64,000 bases of DNA, from the NCBI RefSeq assembly GCF_048564905.1, contig NC_132991.1:64673501-64737500 (forward strand), in the 5' to 3' direction. Below are positions 36,721 to 49,439 of this stretch, in pieces. Below the pieces are notes generated by a model. That model saw only the letters and a list, made by a program, of their open reading frames with translations. It did no database searches and was not told the origin of the DNA. Position 1 is the stretch's first letter. Every line of letters starts with the position of its first letter. Source of the stretch: Vicugna pacos (Eukaryota; Chordata; Mammalia; Artiodactyla; Camelidae). The translations under genes were made by a program, and so were the position numbers.

Positions 36721-36905
36721 GGGTTGCCAGATTTAGCCAAGGAAAAAGAGACAACAAAACAAAACATGACACCCAATTAAATTTGAATTTCAGATAAACA
36801 GTGAATAGTTTTCAGTACAAATATGTCTCCAATCTTGCATGAATTGTTTGTAGTTTATCTGAAATTCAAATGTAACTGGACATCCTGTATTTTACCTAGC
36901 AACAT
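36721..36905 (+). mobile_element. Palindromic MITE (MER53-like)
   Basis: About 185 bp with complementary halves. An 18-nt core, TTTGAATTTCAGATAAAC at 36782-36799, is perfectly repeated in inverted orientation at 36853-36870, and GGTTGCCAGAT at the left pairs loosely with CCTAGCAAC at the right. The MER53 name is from memory. Confidence 0.65.
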
Positions 36906-37085
36906 TGCGAGGAAGGCACTGACAGAGGGCGGCCTGGTGTGGGGAGCCGGAGTTCAAGTAGGGTGAGGAGGGCCTCTGTGAGGAAGGGGGCAAGTGGCTC
37001 AAAATGGGGAGTCAGAGCTGGAGCAGAGAAAGAGGACAGTGGCACAGGAGACGGGGCAGCAGAGGAGGCATGAAATTCTCAGGAA

Positions 37086-37443
37086 GTCAAAGTGCCTGCA
37101 GGGCGACACTCCCTCCGAAGGCTCTCGGGAGAAGCCTTCCTTGCCTCCTCCAGCTTCAGGAGGCTACAGGCATTCCTCGGCTTGTGGCTGCAGAACTGCA
37201 GTCTCTGCCTCTGTCCTTCCATGGCCTTCCCCTCTTCTTTCTGTGTGTCCCTCTTCTGTGTGTATCTTTTATAAGACGCCTGCCATTGGATTTAGGGTCC
37301 ACTCAGAAAATCCAAGATGATCTCATTTTGAGATCTTAGTTATATCTGCAAAGCCTCCTTTTTCAAATAAGGTCACATTCACAGGTACCAGGGGCTGGGA
37401 TGTGGACATGTATTTTGGGGGACCACCATTCAATCCACTATAG
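37086..37443 (-). mobile_element. MaLR solo LTR (MLT1/MST-type), fossil
   Basis: Antisense MLT1-type blocks: ATAAGGTCACATTCACAGGT, ACCAGGGGCTGGGATGTGGA and TTTTGGGGGACCACCATTCA at the element's 5' end. LTR-sized, no internal region, ancient. Confidence 0.75.
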
Positions 37444-37879
37444 TTACATAACGGGGAGTTGATCAAATAAGCAAATACTCTAAATATAATGGCAACCTGG
37501 TTTTTCCTGCTGGAGAACAATATGAAAAGACATTGGATTGGAATTAGGTGTGTCAGTGTGAACTTATGGTCTTCAGTATATAAGTAAAGAAATAATTCTA
37601 GATGAAAATGTCTACCAATGTGTATGTGTGTATGCTTTCTACTGGCCAGCAACATCCCCATAGCAACGAACATACTTAGCACACAGGTCTTGGCTTCTAA
37701 ATGCCATTTCCCACAAAGGGAATCCGGTTTTCTTGGAGAAATGGCTAATTCCAGAGCTGATGAAGGAAAAGTTCAAGGCAATCCTAGAACATTTTATTGT
37801 ACCAGAAAACAAAGAGGTTTTCAAAAAATAAAGGGGACATGTCAAAATGACACAGAAGACAGCTTGAATAGGCTCCCAG

Positions 37880-38690
37880 CTGCCAAACTGGGGTCAATTT
37901 GAGCATCAGCAGAAATAATGATAATGAATTATAATCAAATGAATAAAATAAGAATCCATGACTCCATACTGATCTAAATGAATGAATGAATAAATTAAAA
38001 GTTTGATGAGAAATAGAATGTTTTCTTAGATCCAGAGTACCTCCCTACAAAGTATTTATTAATGAAGAAGCATGGCAGATACCACCTTAACCAAATGATC
38101 AACGTGAACACCACTGGTAATGGGACAAATTTAAGTCATGCACCACTTGGCAGACTGTGAAGAGGAAAACTCAGCATCAGTTCTGTGCTTTTCTTGTCAA
38201 AGATTCATAATAAATTTAAGTTTAATCATGAGGAAATATCAGTTAAACCCAAACTGACAAAATAACAAAATAATGGGCCTGTACCCTCCCAGAGTATCAA
38301 GCCCATGAGATCAAGAAAAGGCTGAACTAACGTTCCAGTATGTGGGAGACTAGAGACATGACAACTACACACAATACCTGACTCTGAATTGGATGCTTTT
38401 GCTATAAACGAGATATTGGGACAATTGGCCAGACTTGAATGGGGACTACAAATCATTAGGTGGTAGTAGTGTACCAATGTTAAGTTCCAGATTTGAGTTG
38501 TTATTTTATGGGTAAGTGGGAGAGTGTTCTCATTTGCAGAAAAGCACACAGAGAAATTCAGGGGGTGATGTGGCATCAGGTTGATGATTTACTCTCAAAT
38601 GATTAAAGAAAAGAAAATTCTTTGAACTGTACTCTCAACCTTTCTGTAATTGTTTCAAAATTTAAATCTGCTATTTCAAAATTTAAAAAA
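37880..38690 (+). mobile_element. Old L1M 3' UTR
   Basis: AATGGGCCTGTACCCTCCC, CTAGAGACATGACAACTACA, ATTGGGACAATTGGCCAGAC and TTTCTGTAATTGTTTCAAAA lie in the order of the L1M sense 3' UTR. Confidence 0.7.
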
Positions 38691-38699
38691 TGAACAAGT

Positions 38700-38925
38700 A
38701 CAGTCAGAAAGCCCAAGAGTTATGTTTATATACGTCCACTGCAGCACTGTTTATAATATCAGGAAACTAAAAGCAATAAAAAAGGTGTAACAAATTTGTA
38801 TGGGATGATCTCAACTTTGTTTAAGAATACAGAAAAATGATAATAAAGGAAATGCATGAGAATGTTAAGATTACGTGTATCTTCATGGAGGAACTATGAT
38901 TTTGCCTTTTTTGCAGGGGCATGCA
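38700..38925 (+). mobile_element. Second old L1M fragment
   Basis: CACTGCAGCACTGTTTATAA, ACTAAAAGCAATAAAAAAGG and GGAAATGCATGAGAATGTTA are L1M-type sense phrases. Confidence 0.45.
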
Positions 38926-38929
38926 TTGT

Positions 38930-39740
38930 ATACAGAGAGAATGTGATGCTTCACTAGGACTAGATAGTAGAATTTAATTATAAAGTAAATAGAAGTGAGG
39001 AAAGGGATTAGATGAAATAGTATAAAGTAAATAGTAGAACTGAACAATACAGTGAAATTGCATACAAATGTCTTTAATTTCTGACAAGTCAACTATGCAC
39101 CCTCAAATTGTATTTTTCGTACAAACTAGGCCTGAAATGCAAGCCAACAACTTTACTTGTTGCCTAGCAAGAGAAACAGTGATGGGCTCCAATGCTGTCG
39201 GAAAAACTGGCCATGCCGGACTTATTAAGAAATGGTAAAGAATATACTAATCCTGACTGTTACAATGCCCTGGGCAATTCAAGGGCTTTTCCAGAGTGAT
39301 TTTCACAGAACAGACACAATTTTCATTTGACTTGCTGTGTAGGATGTAACCTTTGGTTAAGAAGTGACTCTAGCTTTGATTTTAGGTTAAATTTTAACAT
39401 TTACTGTAATTCCTTCCAAGGGTCTTAACTAAAGAGTCTAAATTAAAAAAAAATTAAGGTCTGGTTCACATAGCATAAAAATCTGGTTTTAATGATCAGT
39501 TTTTAACATAGTGCAGGATATCCACAGTGAAAAAAGAATTCTCATTTCAAATAAGTCTACAAATTTGTCTAAAAGAAAAGGAAATTCAGATTTTTAACAT
39601 TTGGAAAGAAAAGTGATTAGATGGAACCAATGGGAAAAGCTCTGGCCCTGTTCTTAACAACAATGGTAGCGACTCATCTGAGCCTGGCTACCTCAGCCAA
39701 AGTAGAAGTAAACAAAGTTTATCTTTAGTGGCACTCCCCC
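38930..39740. other. Intergenic, no feature recognised
   Basis: AT-rich sequence without a nameable repeat. Confidence 0.4.
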
Positions 39741-39742
39741 GC

Positions 39743-39743
<1 letters not shown>

Positions 39744-39778
<35 letters not shown>
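39744..39778. repeat. Pure CA microsatellite
   Basis: About 17 uninterrupted CA units. Confidence 0.95.
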
Positions 39779-39781
<3 letters not shown>

Positions 39782-39924
39782 AGTCCTTTTTCTCCTTGTC
39801 TCTCTCTTTGGCTTCCCTGCCCCCTCACTTCTTTTTCCCTACCTCTGGACAGACTCCCTTTCCCCCGACTCAGAAACCACCTCTGGGGCGAAGCTGCACT
39901 TGACTACGTGTTAGATCCTGAACA

Positions 39925-40015
39925 ATTTCACAGCCTCTCTAAACCTCACTTTCCTCCTGGTCAAATGGCTGTAAGAGAAGCTCCAGCTCCGTAAGGACGT
40001 TGGAATATTTTTAAA
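39925..40015 (-). mobile_element. MIR SINE fragment
   Basis: CTCTCTAAACCTCACTTTCC and TCCTGGTCAAATGGCTGTAA are antisense MIR blocks. Confidence 0.45.
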
Positions 40016-40077
40016 GGTATTAATGTGATGTGCTTTTCATTAATCCTTTAGTGTTACTTCTCTTTTGTATGAATTTC

Positions 40078-40496
40078 ACGAACAAACGCAGTGGCCTAAA
40101 ACAACACACTTTGGTAACTCACAGTTGTTAAGGTTAGGAGTCTAATGTGGGTCTCACTGGGCTACGATCAAGGTGATGACAGGGCTGTATTCCCTGCGGA
40201 GGCTCGGGGGTGAATCAGTTTCCTTGAATTTTCAGCTTCTGGAGGCTGCTGGCCTTCCATGGCTCGTGGTCCCCCTCTGTCCATCCCTCCAAACTCTGCT
40301 TCTATGGTCGCCTCTCTTTCTTTGACCCCCTTGCCTTCCTTTTATACATAAGGACTCTTGTGGTTCCACCTGATAATCCAGGATAACCTCCCCATCTCAA
40401 GATCCATAGCTTTAATCTGCAAAGTCCCTTTTGCCATGTAAGGTGACATACTCGGTCACGGGTATCTCTGGGGGAGGCATTATTCTGCCTACCGCA
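40078..40496 (-). mobile_element. MaLR solo LTR (MLT1-type), fossil
   Basis: Antisense MLT1-type blocks: GGCCTAAAACAACACACTTT, GATAATCCAGGATAACCTCC, TTTTGCCATGTAAGGTGACA and GCATTATTCTGCCTACC. About 420 bp, close to a full LTR with no internal part; ancient. Confidence 0.8.
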
Positions 40497-40604
40497 CTTT
40501 CCCTTTCCTCCCATATTTCTTAACCCCGAGGAGTTCCCTAACCCCGCCTAAACCTCCCTTTCCGGCTTGCGTTCTCTCAGGTCTCCTACTCGTGCCTCCA
40601 CACT

Positions 40605-40845
40605 TCCAGCTATTACCTTCTCTTCCAGTTTAAACACTACCTGTTCCACAAGTCCCAGTCAAATTGTGACTCCTTTGGTAAAGCCTTCCCAGGGCATCCA
40701 ACTTACAGACATAGCGTCCTAAACCCCACTGCACATAGTAGCTGCACCATTCATTTGGCAAACACCCTGCCTTCTTGCCCTGTATTCGTGGCACACAGGT
40801 GCTGCATACACGTTGAAAGAATGAATAAATCTCCACCACCATACT
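40605..40845 (+). mobile_element. L2 3' end
   Basis: ACTCCTTTGGTAAAGCCTTCCC then GTGGCACACAGGTGCTGCAT and GAAAGAATGAATAAATC follow the L2 terminus. Confidence 0.65.
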
Positions 40846-40867
40846 GTAAGAAATTGACAGCTATGTC

Positions 40868-41220
40868 TTTTTTTTTCCATTTCAGTTTTATTGAGATGTA
40901 ATTAACATATAACGTTGTGTTAGTTTAAGGTGTACGATGTGATGATGTGATAAACATATATCTTGCAAAATGATTACCACAATAAGGTTAACATATCAGT
41001 TGCCCAACATAATTACCATTTTTGTGTGTGTGTGTGAACATTTAAGATCTACTCTCTTAGCAATGTTCAAGTACATAATACAGTATTGCTAACTATATCA
41101 CCAAGCTGAACATTAGATCCTCAGAACTTATTCATCTTATAACTGGAAGTTTGGACCCTTTGACCAACATCTCCCCATTTCCCCCACCCCGCAGTCTCTG
41201 GCAGCCACCAATCTACTTTA
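40868..41220 (-). mobile_element. L1M (MA/MD-type) 3' UTR
   Basis: Poly-T, then TTTTATTGAGATGTAATTAA, ACATATAACGTTGTGTTAGT and CTGGCAGCCACCAATCTACT, the antisense L1 3' UTR in order. It abuts an L2 end. Confidence 0.75.
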
Positions 41221-41224
41221 AGAA

Positions 41225-42730
41225 CCATGTCTTATGCTACTTTCTAATCCAGCACTGAAGAGTGGTCAAGGGGAGATACATGGCAATGATGAAAAGATAA
41301 AGACTGTCCAGGAGCCTCAAGAAGGAAACATTCCCAGGGTCCCATCTGCTTCCTTAGTTCAGAGCAACACCACCTTACCTCCTACAAAAACATCTAGGGT
41401 GAGGGGTCTTTATTCTCTTTAGGTTGGTGTCAGTGACAATCTTTGGTAACTACGTTTCCTGGACTCTTCCTGCCCAACTTCTCACGCTCTCTTGATTTGA
41501 TACCCATGTGTATGGCCAGTAGACCCTCTTACACAAACACAAAAGGTACCTCTGAGAAGTGAGAGGCCACAATGGCCTGGGGAGGGTAGTGTACACGTGA
41601 GAAGTGGGAGGAGTCAAGCCCTCTCATTCTGCCTCAGGATGCCGTTCTTCAATGTCTATGGCCTGCCTTGTTTGCACACCACTAGTATATTATTTACTGG
41701 CTGACTTAGTTTTCATTGTTTAAAGGGTTTTGGAAAGGGGGCTTCTGGGATTCTGTCTTACCCCTCAAGACAATATCACTGTTTCATGTGTAATTCTTTC
41801 TATGAGGATCACTTCCTGTAAGTAAATGTTTTTACTCTTCTATTAATATTTTGAAAAAATATCTTTATCAGCAGTTTCTTTATCAGCTAATAACAGCATC
41901 CATCAGGCAGTTCTTCCCAAACAAGGAAAAGGGATACAAAAACTTCTTGGTTACTACCGTCCTTATGATTTTAACTACCAAGTCTCAAGTTCACATCAGT
42001 ATACACGTCACAAAATGCTATTTGTTGTCTCACATTTTTGACAGATAAGTTGAAACCTATGTATATAGTTCAGCAAAGAATTAATTATGAACACTTTGCT
42101 GGGTTTTTGAGAAATAAATAGATGAATAAGAAACAGTTCTGGCCAGCCAAGGAAGATAAGACATGAACACAAAAACCTGCACATGAACTATTTCAGGCAT
42201 CCCTTCTGACTCACCGCTAGTGAAAGATTGGGCCTAAGACCAAGAAAAATTAAATTCTAGGTTAAAAAAAAAAAGGCCTTTCAACTTACTGGGCAAACAA
42301 CCAAAATTACAGACGACTCAGGTTTCAGATAACATTACAAAGAATCTTTACTGATTGTAAATTTGCTCTTCCAGTAATATAAAACTTTTTCTGTGTTTAT
42401 ATTTACTGTTCCATTTCTGTGACTGTGTTTCACAGTTGGGCAGACGTGGAGTTTTGCTTGTGTTCATCAAGAAGTTGAATTTGTAACTCCCCCCGCCTCC
42501 CTTTGGGGAAAAAAAAATCAGGAAGGAACTCAAACACAAGGCTTTTCCTCCCATTTTACATTCAAATACGTCTTACAGGAAATGAACAAATAGCGAATCT
42601 CAAATATAACATTGTGCCTCTATGCGCTGTAGCACAAAAAGAGCTTTACAGGAATTTTGTGTGTTCCGGAAGTTGAGATTTTTAAGGACAAATGTGGGGC
42701 TTGGATTTTCACTTCCTGCAGAATATAAAT
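41225..42730. other. Intergenic, no feature recognised
   Basis: No gene or nameable repeat. An A-run lies at about 42265. Confidence 0.4.
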
Positions 42731-42734
42731 GCCA

Positions 42735-43010
42735 AATTCCTTAGTCTAACATTCAAGATCTCCAAAATCTCATCCCAACTCACTTCCAGTCTTCTCTATG
42801 TCCATCCTTACTCCGTGAACCCAGCAACATCCACGAACCATGTTGAAGAATTTTATCTCCAAACCTTTTTTTGCCCTTTGAAGTGCCCTTCTATCTTTCC
42901 TTTCTGCCCAATCCCACTGCCAAAAAAATTTGTTTTTCAAGGTACATCTTCAAAGAAAAGGCATTCATGAAGCAAGCTACAGATCATCTCCAAGTTGGAA
43001 TTTCCCCCTT
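42735..43010 (+). mobile_element. L2 fragment
   Basis: CTAACATTCAAGATCTCCAAAATC, followed by AAGTGCCCTTCTATCTTTCC, matches L2 sense order. Confidence 0.55.
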
Positions 43011-43074
43011 TCTTGTGTTTTCATAATTTCCAATAATTAAGGGTTATAGCTTCTGTAATGAGGAATAAAAACTA

Positions 43075-43138
43075 AAAACTACTTAACAGCTTATCTAATA
43101 AAACTTAAAACTATTTAATAGCTTCTCTAATAAAACTT
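43075..43138. repeat. 32-bp tandem duplication
   Basis: Two 32-bp units, 43075-43106 and 43107-43138, differ at three positions. Confidence 0.85.
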
Positions 43139-43339
43139 GAACATAGCTCTTTGGAAAGGGCAAGAAATTTCTTTCAGTACCAAAAAGGTACATTCATACC
43201 TTTAAATGTTTTCACTAATAAGAAAAAAGAGCTAGAAATGCCGGCCAGCATAGGAAACAGTAACAAAATAGAGTTGTCCTATGTCCTATGGATAAATTAT
43301 TACTTTCAAAAATAATGGAAAAGAGGGGAGAAAGTGATT

Positions 43340-44430
43340 AAAAAGCTAGAATTATCTTAAAAAATGAACATGACCTACAAGAAGGAAATCAAAAACATTT
43401 TAATGGAAGATTTAAAAAATGATGTATTAATGTAGACATACTCTTGAAAAATGTCTTCAAATTAATATGTTGGTTTAATGCAAGTACTAATAAAAACTCC
43501 AATATAATTTTTAAATTTAAAAAATGAAATAAAGTTTATTGAGAAAAGCTAAACAGGCATGAATTAGAACACATTTTGAAAAACAAAGAATAATGCAGTA
43601 GGATTAGTCCTACCTGCTACCAAAACATATAAAAGCTGCAATAATCACAGCAGAATGCTTTTGAAAGATGACCATAGAGGTAAATTAACAGAACAGAAGA
43701 GACAGACCAGAAATAAATCTTATTATATACAGTACTTTAGGAAATGATAATGAGAAAAGAAAGGACTTTTCAATAAATGGTGCTGAGAAAATTTTAGCTC
43801 TTTTGAGAAGTTCATACTTCCTTATTTCATACTTCATAGTAAATGTGTTCTAAGTAGAATTTATAAACTAAAGATTTGGGGAAGCGATAAACCGGGTGTT
43901 CAGGATTTATAGATACTAACTACTATACATAAAATAGATAAACAACAAGGTCCTACTATACAGCACAGGGAACTATAGTCAATAGCTTGTAATGGCTTAT
44001 CATGAAAAAGAATATGAAAAGGAATATATACATACATATATATATCAATGAATCACTATGCTGTACACCAGAAATTAACACAACATTGTAAATCAACCAA
44101 ACTTAAATAAGAAAAGCTAAAGATTAAAATAAAATAGTAAAATCCTTAGACAAAGTAGAAAAAGTGAATATTTATTCACTGTCTGGAGGAAAGAATTATT
44201 TAAGGTTAGAAGTATGAAGAGGAATCCAAAGAGGATGAAGTAAAATTTTATCACATGAGTTTCAAAGTTTTGCATGTTAAATGTAAACGGAAGTAAACAA
44301 CTGATGTCTGGTCAAGTGGTGCAGGAGCTTCGGGCTCTGATAAAACGCTCCCTTCCCTTTACTGCCCACAAGCATTCCAAACACATAGTAACAATAAGTA
44401 GGATATAAAAATTAAAAAATCAAAATGATA
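43340..44430 (+). mobile_element. Old L1 ORF2 region, interrupted
   Basis: Diverged L1 ORF2 phrases (ACCAGAAATAAATCTTATTA, CTTTTCAATAAATGGTGCTG) run to 43876. They appear to resume after the younger insert at 44117 and lead into the better-preserved segment from 44430. The part 44220-44430 is unclear. Confidence 0.5.
43877..44116 (+). mobile_element. Camelid-type L1 3' end inserted in an older L1
   Basis: TAGATACTAACTACTATACA, AACAAGGTCCTACTATACAG and TGCTGTACACCAGAAATTAA are the cetartiodactyl L1 3' UTR in sense orientation. CTAAAGATT repeats at both edges (43868-43876, 44117-44125) as a short target-site duplication. Confidence 0.8.
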
Positions 44431-45115
44431 TCATTGGGTTCAAAAAAGGAAACAAAAGCAAAATAAACAAATGGAACCTAATTAAACTTAACAGATTTTT
44501 TGCACAGCAAAGGAAACCATTGACAAAATAAAAAGACAACTTACTGAATGGGAGGAAATATTTCCAAATGATATGACTGATAAGAAGTTAATGTCCAGAA
44601 TATATAAATAGCTCATACAACCCAACATCAAAAAAACAAACAAACTAATTTAAAAGTGGGCAGAAGACCTGAAGAGACATTTTTCCAAAGAAGACATATA
44701 GATGGCAAACAGGTACACAAAAAGATGCTCAACATCACTAGTCATCAGAGAAATGTAAATCAAAACCACAATGAGATATCACCTCACACCTGTCAGAACG
44801 GCTATCATCAAAAAGACCACAAATAACAAATGTTGGCAAGGATGTGGAGAAAAGGGAACCCTTGTACACTGTTGGTGAGAATGTGAATTAGTGTAGCCAC
44901 TGTGGAAAACAGTATGGAGTTTTCTCAAAAACTAAGAATACAGTTTCCATATGATTCAGCAATCCCACTTGTGGGTATATATCTGAAGAAAATGAAAACA
45001 CTAATTCAAAAAGATGCATGCATCCCCATGTTCATAGCAGCATTATTTATAATTGTCAAGATATGGAAGCAACCCAAGTGTCCATCAACAGATGAATAAA
45101 TAAAAGACCTGATAA

Positions 45116-45156
<41 letters not shown>

Positions 45157-45605
45157 CACACAATGGAATACTACTTAGCCATAAAGAAGAATTAAATTTT
45201 GCTTTTGCAATAACATGACTTATGCTTAGTAAAAAAGTCAGACAGAGAAAGAGAAACACTGTATGTTATCACTTATATGTGGAATCTAAAAATAAAACAA
45301 ATGAACAAATGTGGCAAAACAGAAACAGATTCATAGATATATAGAACAAACTAGTGGTTACCAGTGGGGAGAGGGGAAGGGGGCTGGAGCAAGACAGGTT
45401 AGGGGATTAAGAAGTACAAGGTACTACATATAAAATAAACACACTACAAGGGTATATTGCACAGCACAGTGAGTATAGCCAGTATTAAACAATAACTTTA
45501 AATAGAGAATAATCTACAAAAATTTTGAATCACTATGTTGTATGCCTGAAATTATTATAATATTATAAATCAACCTTACCTCAATAAACAAATGAACAAA
45601 CAAAA
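44430..45605 (+). mobile_element. L1 ORF2 C-terminus and 3' UTR
   Basis: Typical L1 phrases: AAAACCACAATGAGATATCACC, GGAACCCTTGTACACTGTTG, TGGAAGCAACCCAAGTGTCC, CAATGGAATACTACTTAGCC, AGGGGATTAAGAAGTACAAG. Only short stretches remain open. A CA tract lies inside at 45118-45152. Confidence 0.9.
45118..45152. repeat. CA microsatellite within L1
   Basis: About 17 CA units between GATAAATA and AAAACACACAATGG, at the site where this L1 block often carries a CA or TA tract. Confidence 0.9.
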
Positions 45606-46574
45606 AATAGAAATATAAACAGCACCATGGAACATTTAACAAAAAATACCACAGTGAAGGGGGCTGAATCGCAGCTGTATCCCTACTGGCCTTCTCTCCC
45701 ATGTCCAAGGCTTCAGCTCCCAGAGGTACAACCACACACAGAGAGCACTGAGGATGAGGATTAGGACTAGGGCTCCCTCTAGTTATAGGACACTGAGAAA
45801 AAGAGTGGTCTCAGCCATTGCTTACACGTACTTATAGGGAGCTGCAGATGTTGGGAAGTAGGAATTCAAAGACACACCTGATACAGTAAAAGCCTCTGTG
45901 ATATCTGCAGTATCAAAGGAAGTCAGGAATACCAAAATACTACCACGTACCCAGTTCTGAACCGGGGGTCCCAGGTGCTATGTGGCAAAAGCAATACTGT
46001 CAGATAGGAAGGGGTAAACATGGAGGGAAAGGAAAAGAGAGGAAATAAACAAAAGACTAAAAAACTTTCTACCAAAAATGAGCCTTCTGCAAAATAAAAT
46101 TCCAAAACCACATTAGAATAGCTAACATTAGAAAGACTTTGAACGCTGCCCCAGCTGGACCCCAATTCACTTCAGGTAAAATTAATTTTATGGAACTGTT
46201 TGATAAGGAATTGGAAAATAAATGTGCTGATGATGCTCAAAGAAATCAATGAAGATAATCTTTCCATTAAAAAAGAACAAAAGTATGAAGCAAAAAGAAA
46301 TAAATAATGAAACAAGATATAGGCAGATGTTTTGAAAAAGAAACAAATAGAAAAAAATACAAACGTTAAAATAAAAAAAAAAGAAAAAGAAAGAATGAAC
46401 TTTAGGCTGGAAGTATGTGAAGAGAGGACTACTGATTTGGTGGAAGGAATTCACTCAGTTCATGGTCAAAGACAGTAAAGGTACAGAAGTGAAAGAGGCC
46501 AGTCTATGAAGACTGCGCACTGAAACTGGCACAGTCACTTTCATTTATTCTGCTGATCACAGCAGGTGCAGAAC

Positions 46575-46665
46575 CTACCTAGATTGAAGGGAAGGGTCAT
46601 AGACTCCACCTCTCGATGAGAGGAGTGACTGAGAATGGGCAGCCATCTCTAATCTGCCAAAGGAT
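46575..46665 (-). mobile_element. Ancient LTR-like fragment (same class as 22.4 kb), fossil
   Basis: AGATTGAAGGGAAGGGTCAT, AGACTCCACCTCTCGATGAG and GGGCAGCCATCTCTAATCTG match the terminal block of a MaLR-like repeat, antisense. Family uncertain. Confidence 0.4.
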
Positions 46666-48324
46666 GGCCAAACAAATGGATAGTCTCCATTATCCCAGTG
46701 GATAGGTTGCCACTGGGATGAGTCACTGGCAATTTTTGTCTTTGTTCTGCCTGAGTTCTGTCTCCATGTGAGTGTGACTGTCTTGGCCAAGGGGACATGC
46801 AACAGGGGAGGGGAGGCATAGTTCCCCAAAAGAAAATCAAGTTGTTCTTACTAGAAAAAAAGATGAATGGATGCTTTAGAGGTAAAAACAATGTCCGCTT
46901 CAGACATTTATCATTTGTTTTAAATCTATTTTTGTCCAATGTGAGAATCTTCACACAAACCCATGCCCTCCCTCCATACCCTTTACACCCAAACTTATTG
47001 TCTGTGTCTCTTATTTTATTCAAATAACAAATGGTTGCTTGTAGTGATGCTAGGCAGGCCCAGCCTAAGCTCTGCATGGGGGATGGAAGAAGAATCAGCC
47101 CCAGAGCTTGCCTGCAAGTTGTCCACTCTTGAGTAGGGGGAGAAGAGAGAAACAGTGGCATCAGAGAGAAAGGAGGAGGTGCCATAAGAGGCATGGATAA
47201 AGTGTTCTGGAGGTTTAGAGGAGAGAGAGATTGCTTGCAGCTGCACCCTTAATCATACATTGCCTGACGTCTCTTCTATCATCATCTTGTCTGGTTATTA
47301 ACTTCTGTATTGTAGAACAACAGCAAAGTAGGTACGCTGATTAATTCACGGAGCTTCTCCTTCCTCCGCATCCAGACCATCAGCTCCTCCGAGGCAGGGC
47401 TGGAGGACTCTGACAGGCAGATTGCAGGGGCCACTATCCGTAGACTTAAGAATGCGGGCTCCAATGGAAGAGAACATCAATAACATGCCATCCGAAAAGT
47501 CTATCCATGCTCATAAATAAAGACCTTTACTAGCTTACTAATACTTCTCCAATGCACTAAACAGAGTAAGAGATTAAAGGATTGCTTTTCTCCATGGCAC
47601 TACCCCGCTTCCTTTTTCTGTCCTGGTAGGAAGAAATGTCTTTCTGTTGGCATCTCCTGCTTCCAATTACTGACATCTCAGTTGGGTGTGTTCTTCCACC
47701 TTGGCTATGTCAAGATGTCAGATAAAGGTGCTTGCCTGTCATCGTAACTCACACCGTGGTGATGGCTCTGGAAAGAGCTTTTACACACAGTAATCTCAGA
47801 TTTCTTCATGGAAAGTTCTTTTGGTGTGTGCACCATTAGAGTATTGCCTTTTGGCATCACTTCCAAGTCTTTCTGAAAAACATATTATGTCTTCTTTTTT
47901 GTTTCTTATTTTTAAATGACAGATGGTTAGGAAATATCTTCTTCACTCTTATAATTATTTTCCTCAGTTTTCCCCCCATTAAATAGCAATTACCCTCATG
48001 CATAATCTTTCTAAGTAGTTATTTTCTAGCTCCTGAAGAGAATAATCACAGCGAAGGCATTCATCTTATGTGCTTCATGGTTTTTCTCAGCAGGAAATTT
48101 CTGTTGAATAGAGTTTGTACCATAGTAACTAACACAGACACTTAAACACGCTCGATAGCTAGTATTTTTTAAGCGGACCAAATTATCAGATGAAATGTTC
48201 ATCTGTTTTACAAAGGGTGGTTTTCCTGGATTCTCTCCAAAAGTACCTTCAAAGAAAGTTAGATATGTGACTACTGTTCTTCAAATATTTTCCAAGGGAG
48301 AGGTGGAGTGAAAAAATTTTTCAA

Positions 48325-48400
48325 TTACCTCTCATTTATACTGTGCTAAGCACTTTACAAAACATACAAATTATCTGCTTTCTGGAGAAGTAAAACTCCT
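48325..48400 (+). mobile_element. MIR SINE fragment
   Basis: CATTTATACTGTGCTAAGCA followed by CTTTACAAAACATACAAATT matches the 5' MIR core. Confidence 0.45.
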
Positions 48401-49439
48401 CCTGGATTTATTTCTTGATGTTAGCAATATTGAAAAACAATTTAATTTACATTACACAAAAAAACTTTAGATAGACTTAACAATTAAACAGATAAATCAA
48501 GTCACAGCCAAGCAGCCGAAAACAGAAACAAGCAGCTATGGGATCTTTAGAGAAATTATAACTTATCCAAGCTTGGGAATGGTAAATGAAATATCAAAGG
48601 ACAAAAACAAAGAGATTTAATGATTTGTAAATTATAAGATTAAAGATGATTTTAACAAGCAAGATTATTTCACCAAAGGTCATTCATGATTAATTTAGGA
48701 TAAATTATTCTTGGCCTTTGGAATTCAGTAATGTCCGTATTTCACAAGTAATCCGTAAAGCCAATGACATAGAGAACAATGTTATTTTGAATCAAAATTC
48801 GAATTATGCTGAGAGTGTGGTACGCCTACCAGAGTCCCTCACTTGAAAGTACCCTATCTGACCCCCAGCACCTGAGCTTCAAGGTGGCCTTGTCCTTCTT
48901 ATTCCCTTGTTGTGACACACTTCTCTCCAGAAGTCACACAGTAATGCATTTGTACAAAGGAAAGCATTTACGGCAATGGTTCTTCTCAAATGTGGAGATT
49001 CAAAAAGGTTTCACCCAGGTTATATCTCTGGAGAATGATATCATTGCTGGGAAATTCCACAGAATGGAGATAATAGAAAGATAAACGGGAAGTTGCTGAA
49101 TTTCTAGAGATACTGCCTGAATCATGACTCTCTCTAATTAGCTCTAGGAAAATTGCAACTTTGAGTATGAGTAACAGTATTCAAGGGAATCAATCAATCA
49201 ATGCTACTGTTAAAAAAAAGAAAGAAAAGAATAAAAATAAAAGAAGGAGGGAGACAGAGAGGCAGAGGACTCTGTCCCAGTCAGACAGAGCAACAATCAC
49301 AAGCAGTCAGTGTGATTCCTGACAGGGAGCCCTGTTGACTCAAATGATCTCTCCAGGCAAAATTAACAGCATGCCCAGCTGGACAATACCCTGAATTGCC
49401 CAGGCGAACAGTGTCGGAGGTTACACACCTCAGGAATGA

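Larger units (their letters stand above)
45610..49435. other. Intergenic, mostly unassigned
   Basis: A weak L1 ORF1-like A-rich segment lies at about 46100-46400 (GTTTGATAAGGAATTGGAAA, GATGCTCAAAGAAATCAATG). LTR-like and MIR fragments are listed separately. The minus-strand open frame 46649-47194 has no recognisable product. The tract 47870-48780 is repeat-poor apart from a MIR. Confidence 0.4.

Noticed and set aside
37086-40496. A single provirus bounded by the two antisense LTRs
   Set aside because: The LTRs differ in type, and the DNA between them is L1M, a microsatellite and MIR, with no retroviral internal region.
46649-47194. A 181-codon minus-strand open frame
   Set aside because: No recognisable domains; part of it lies over an ancient LTR-like fragment.
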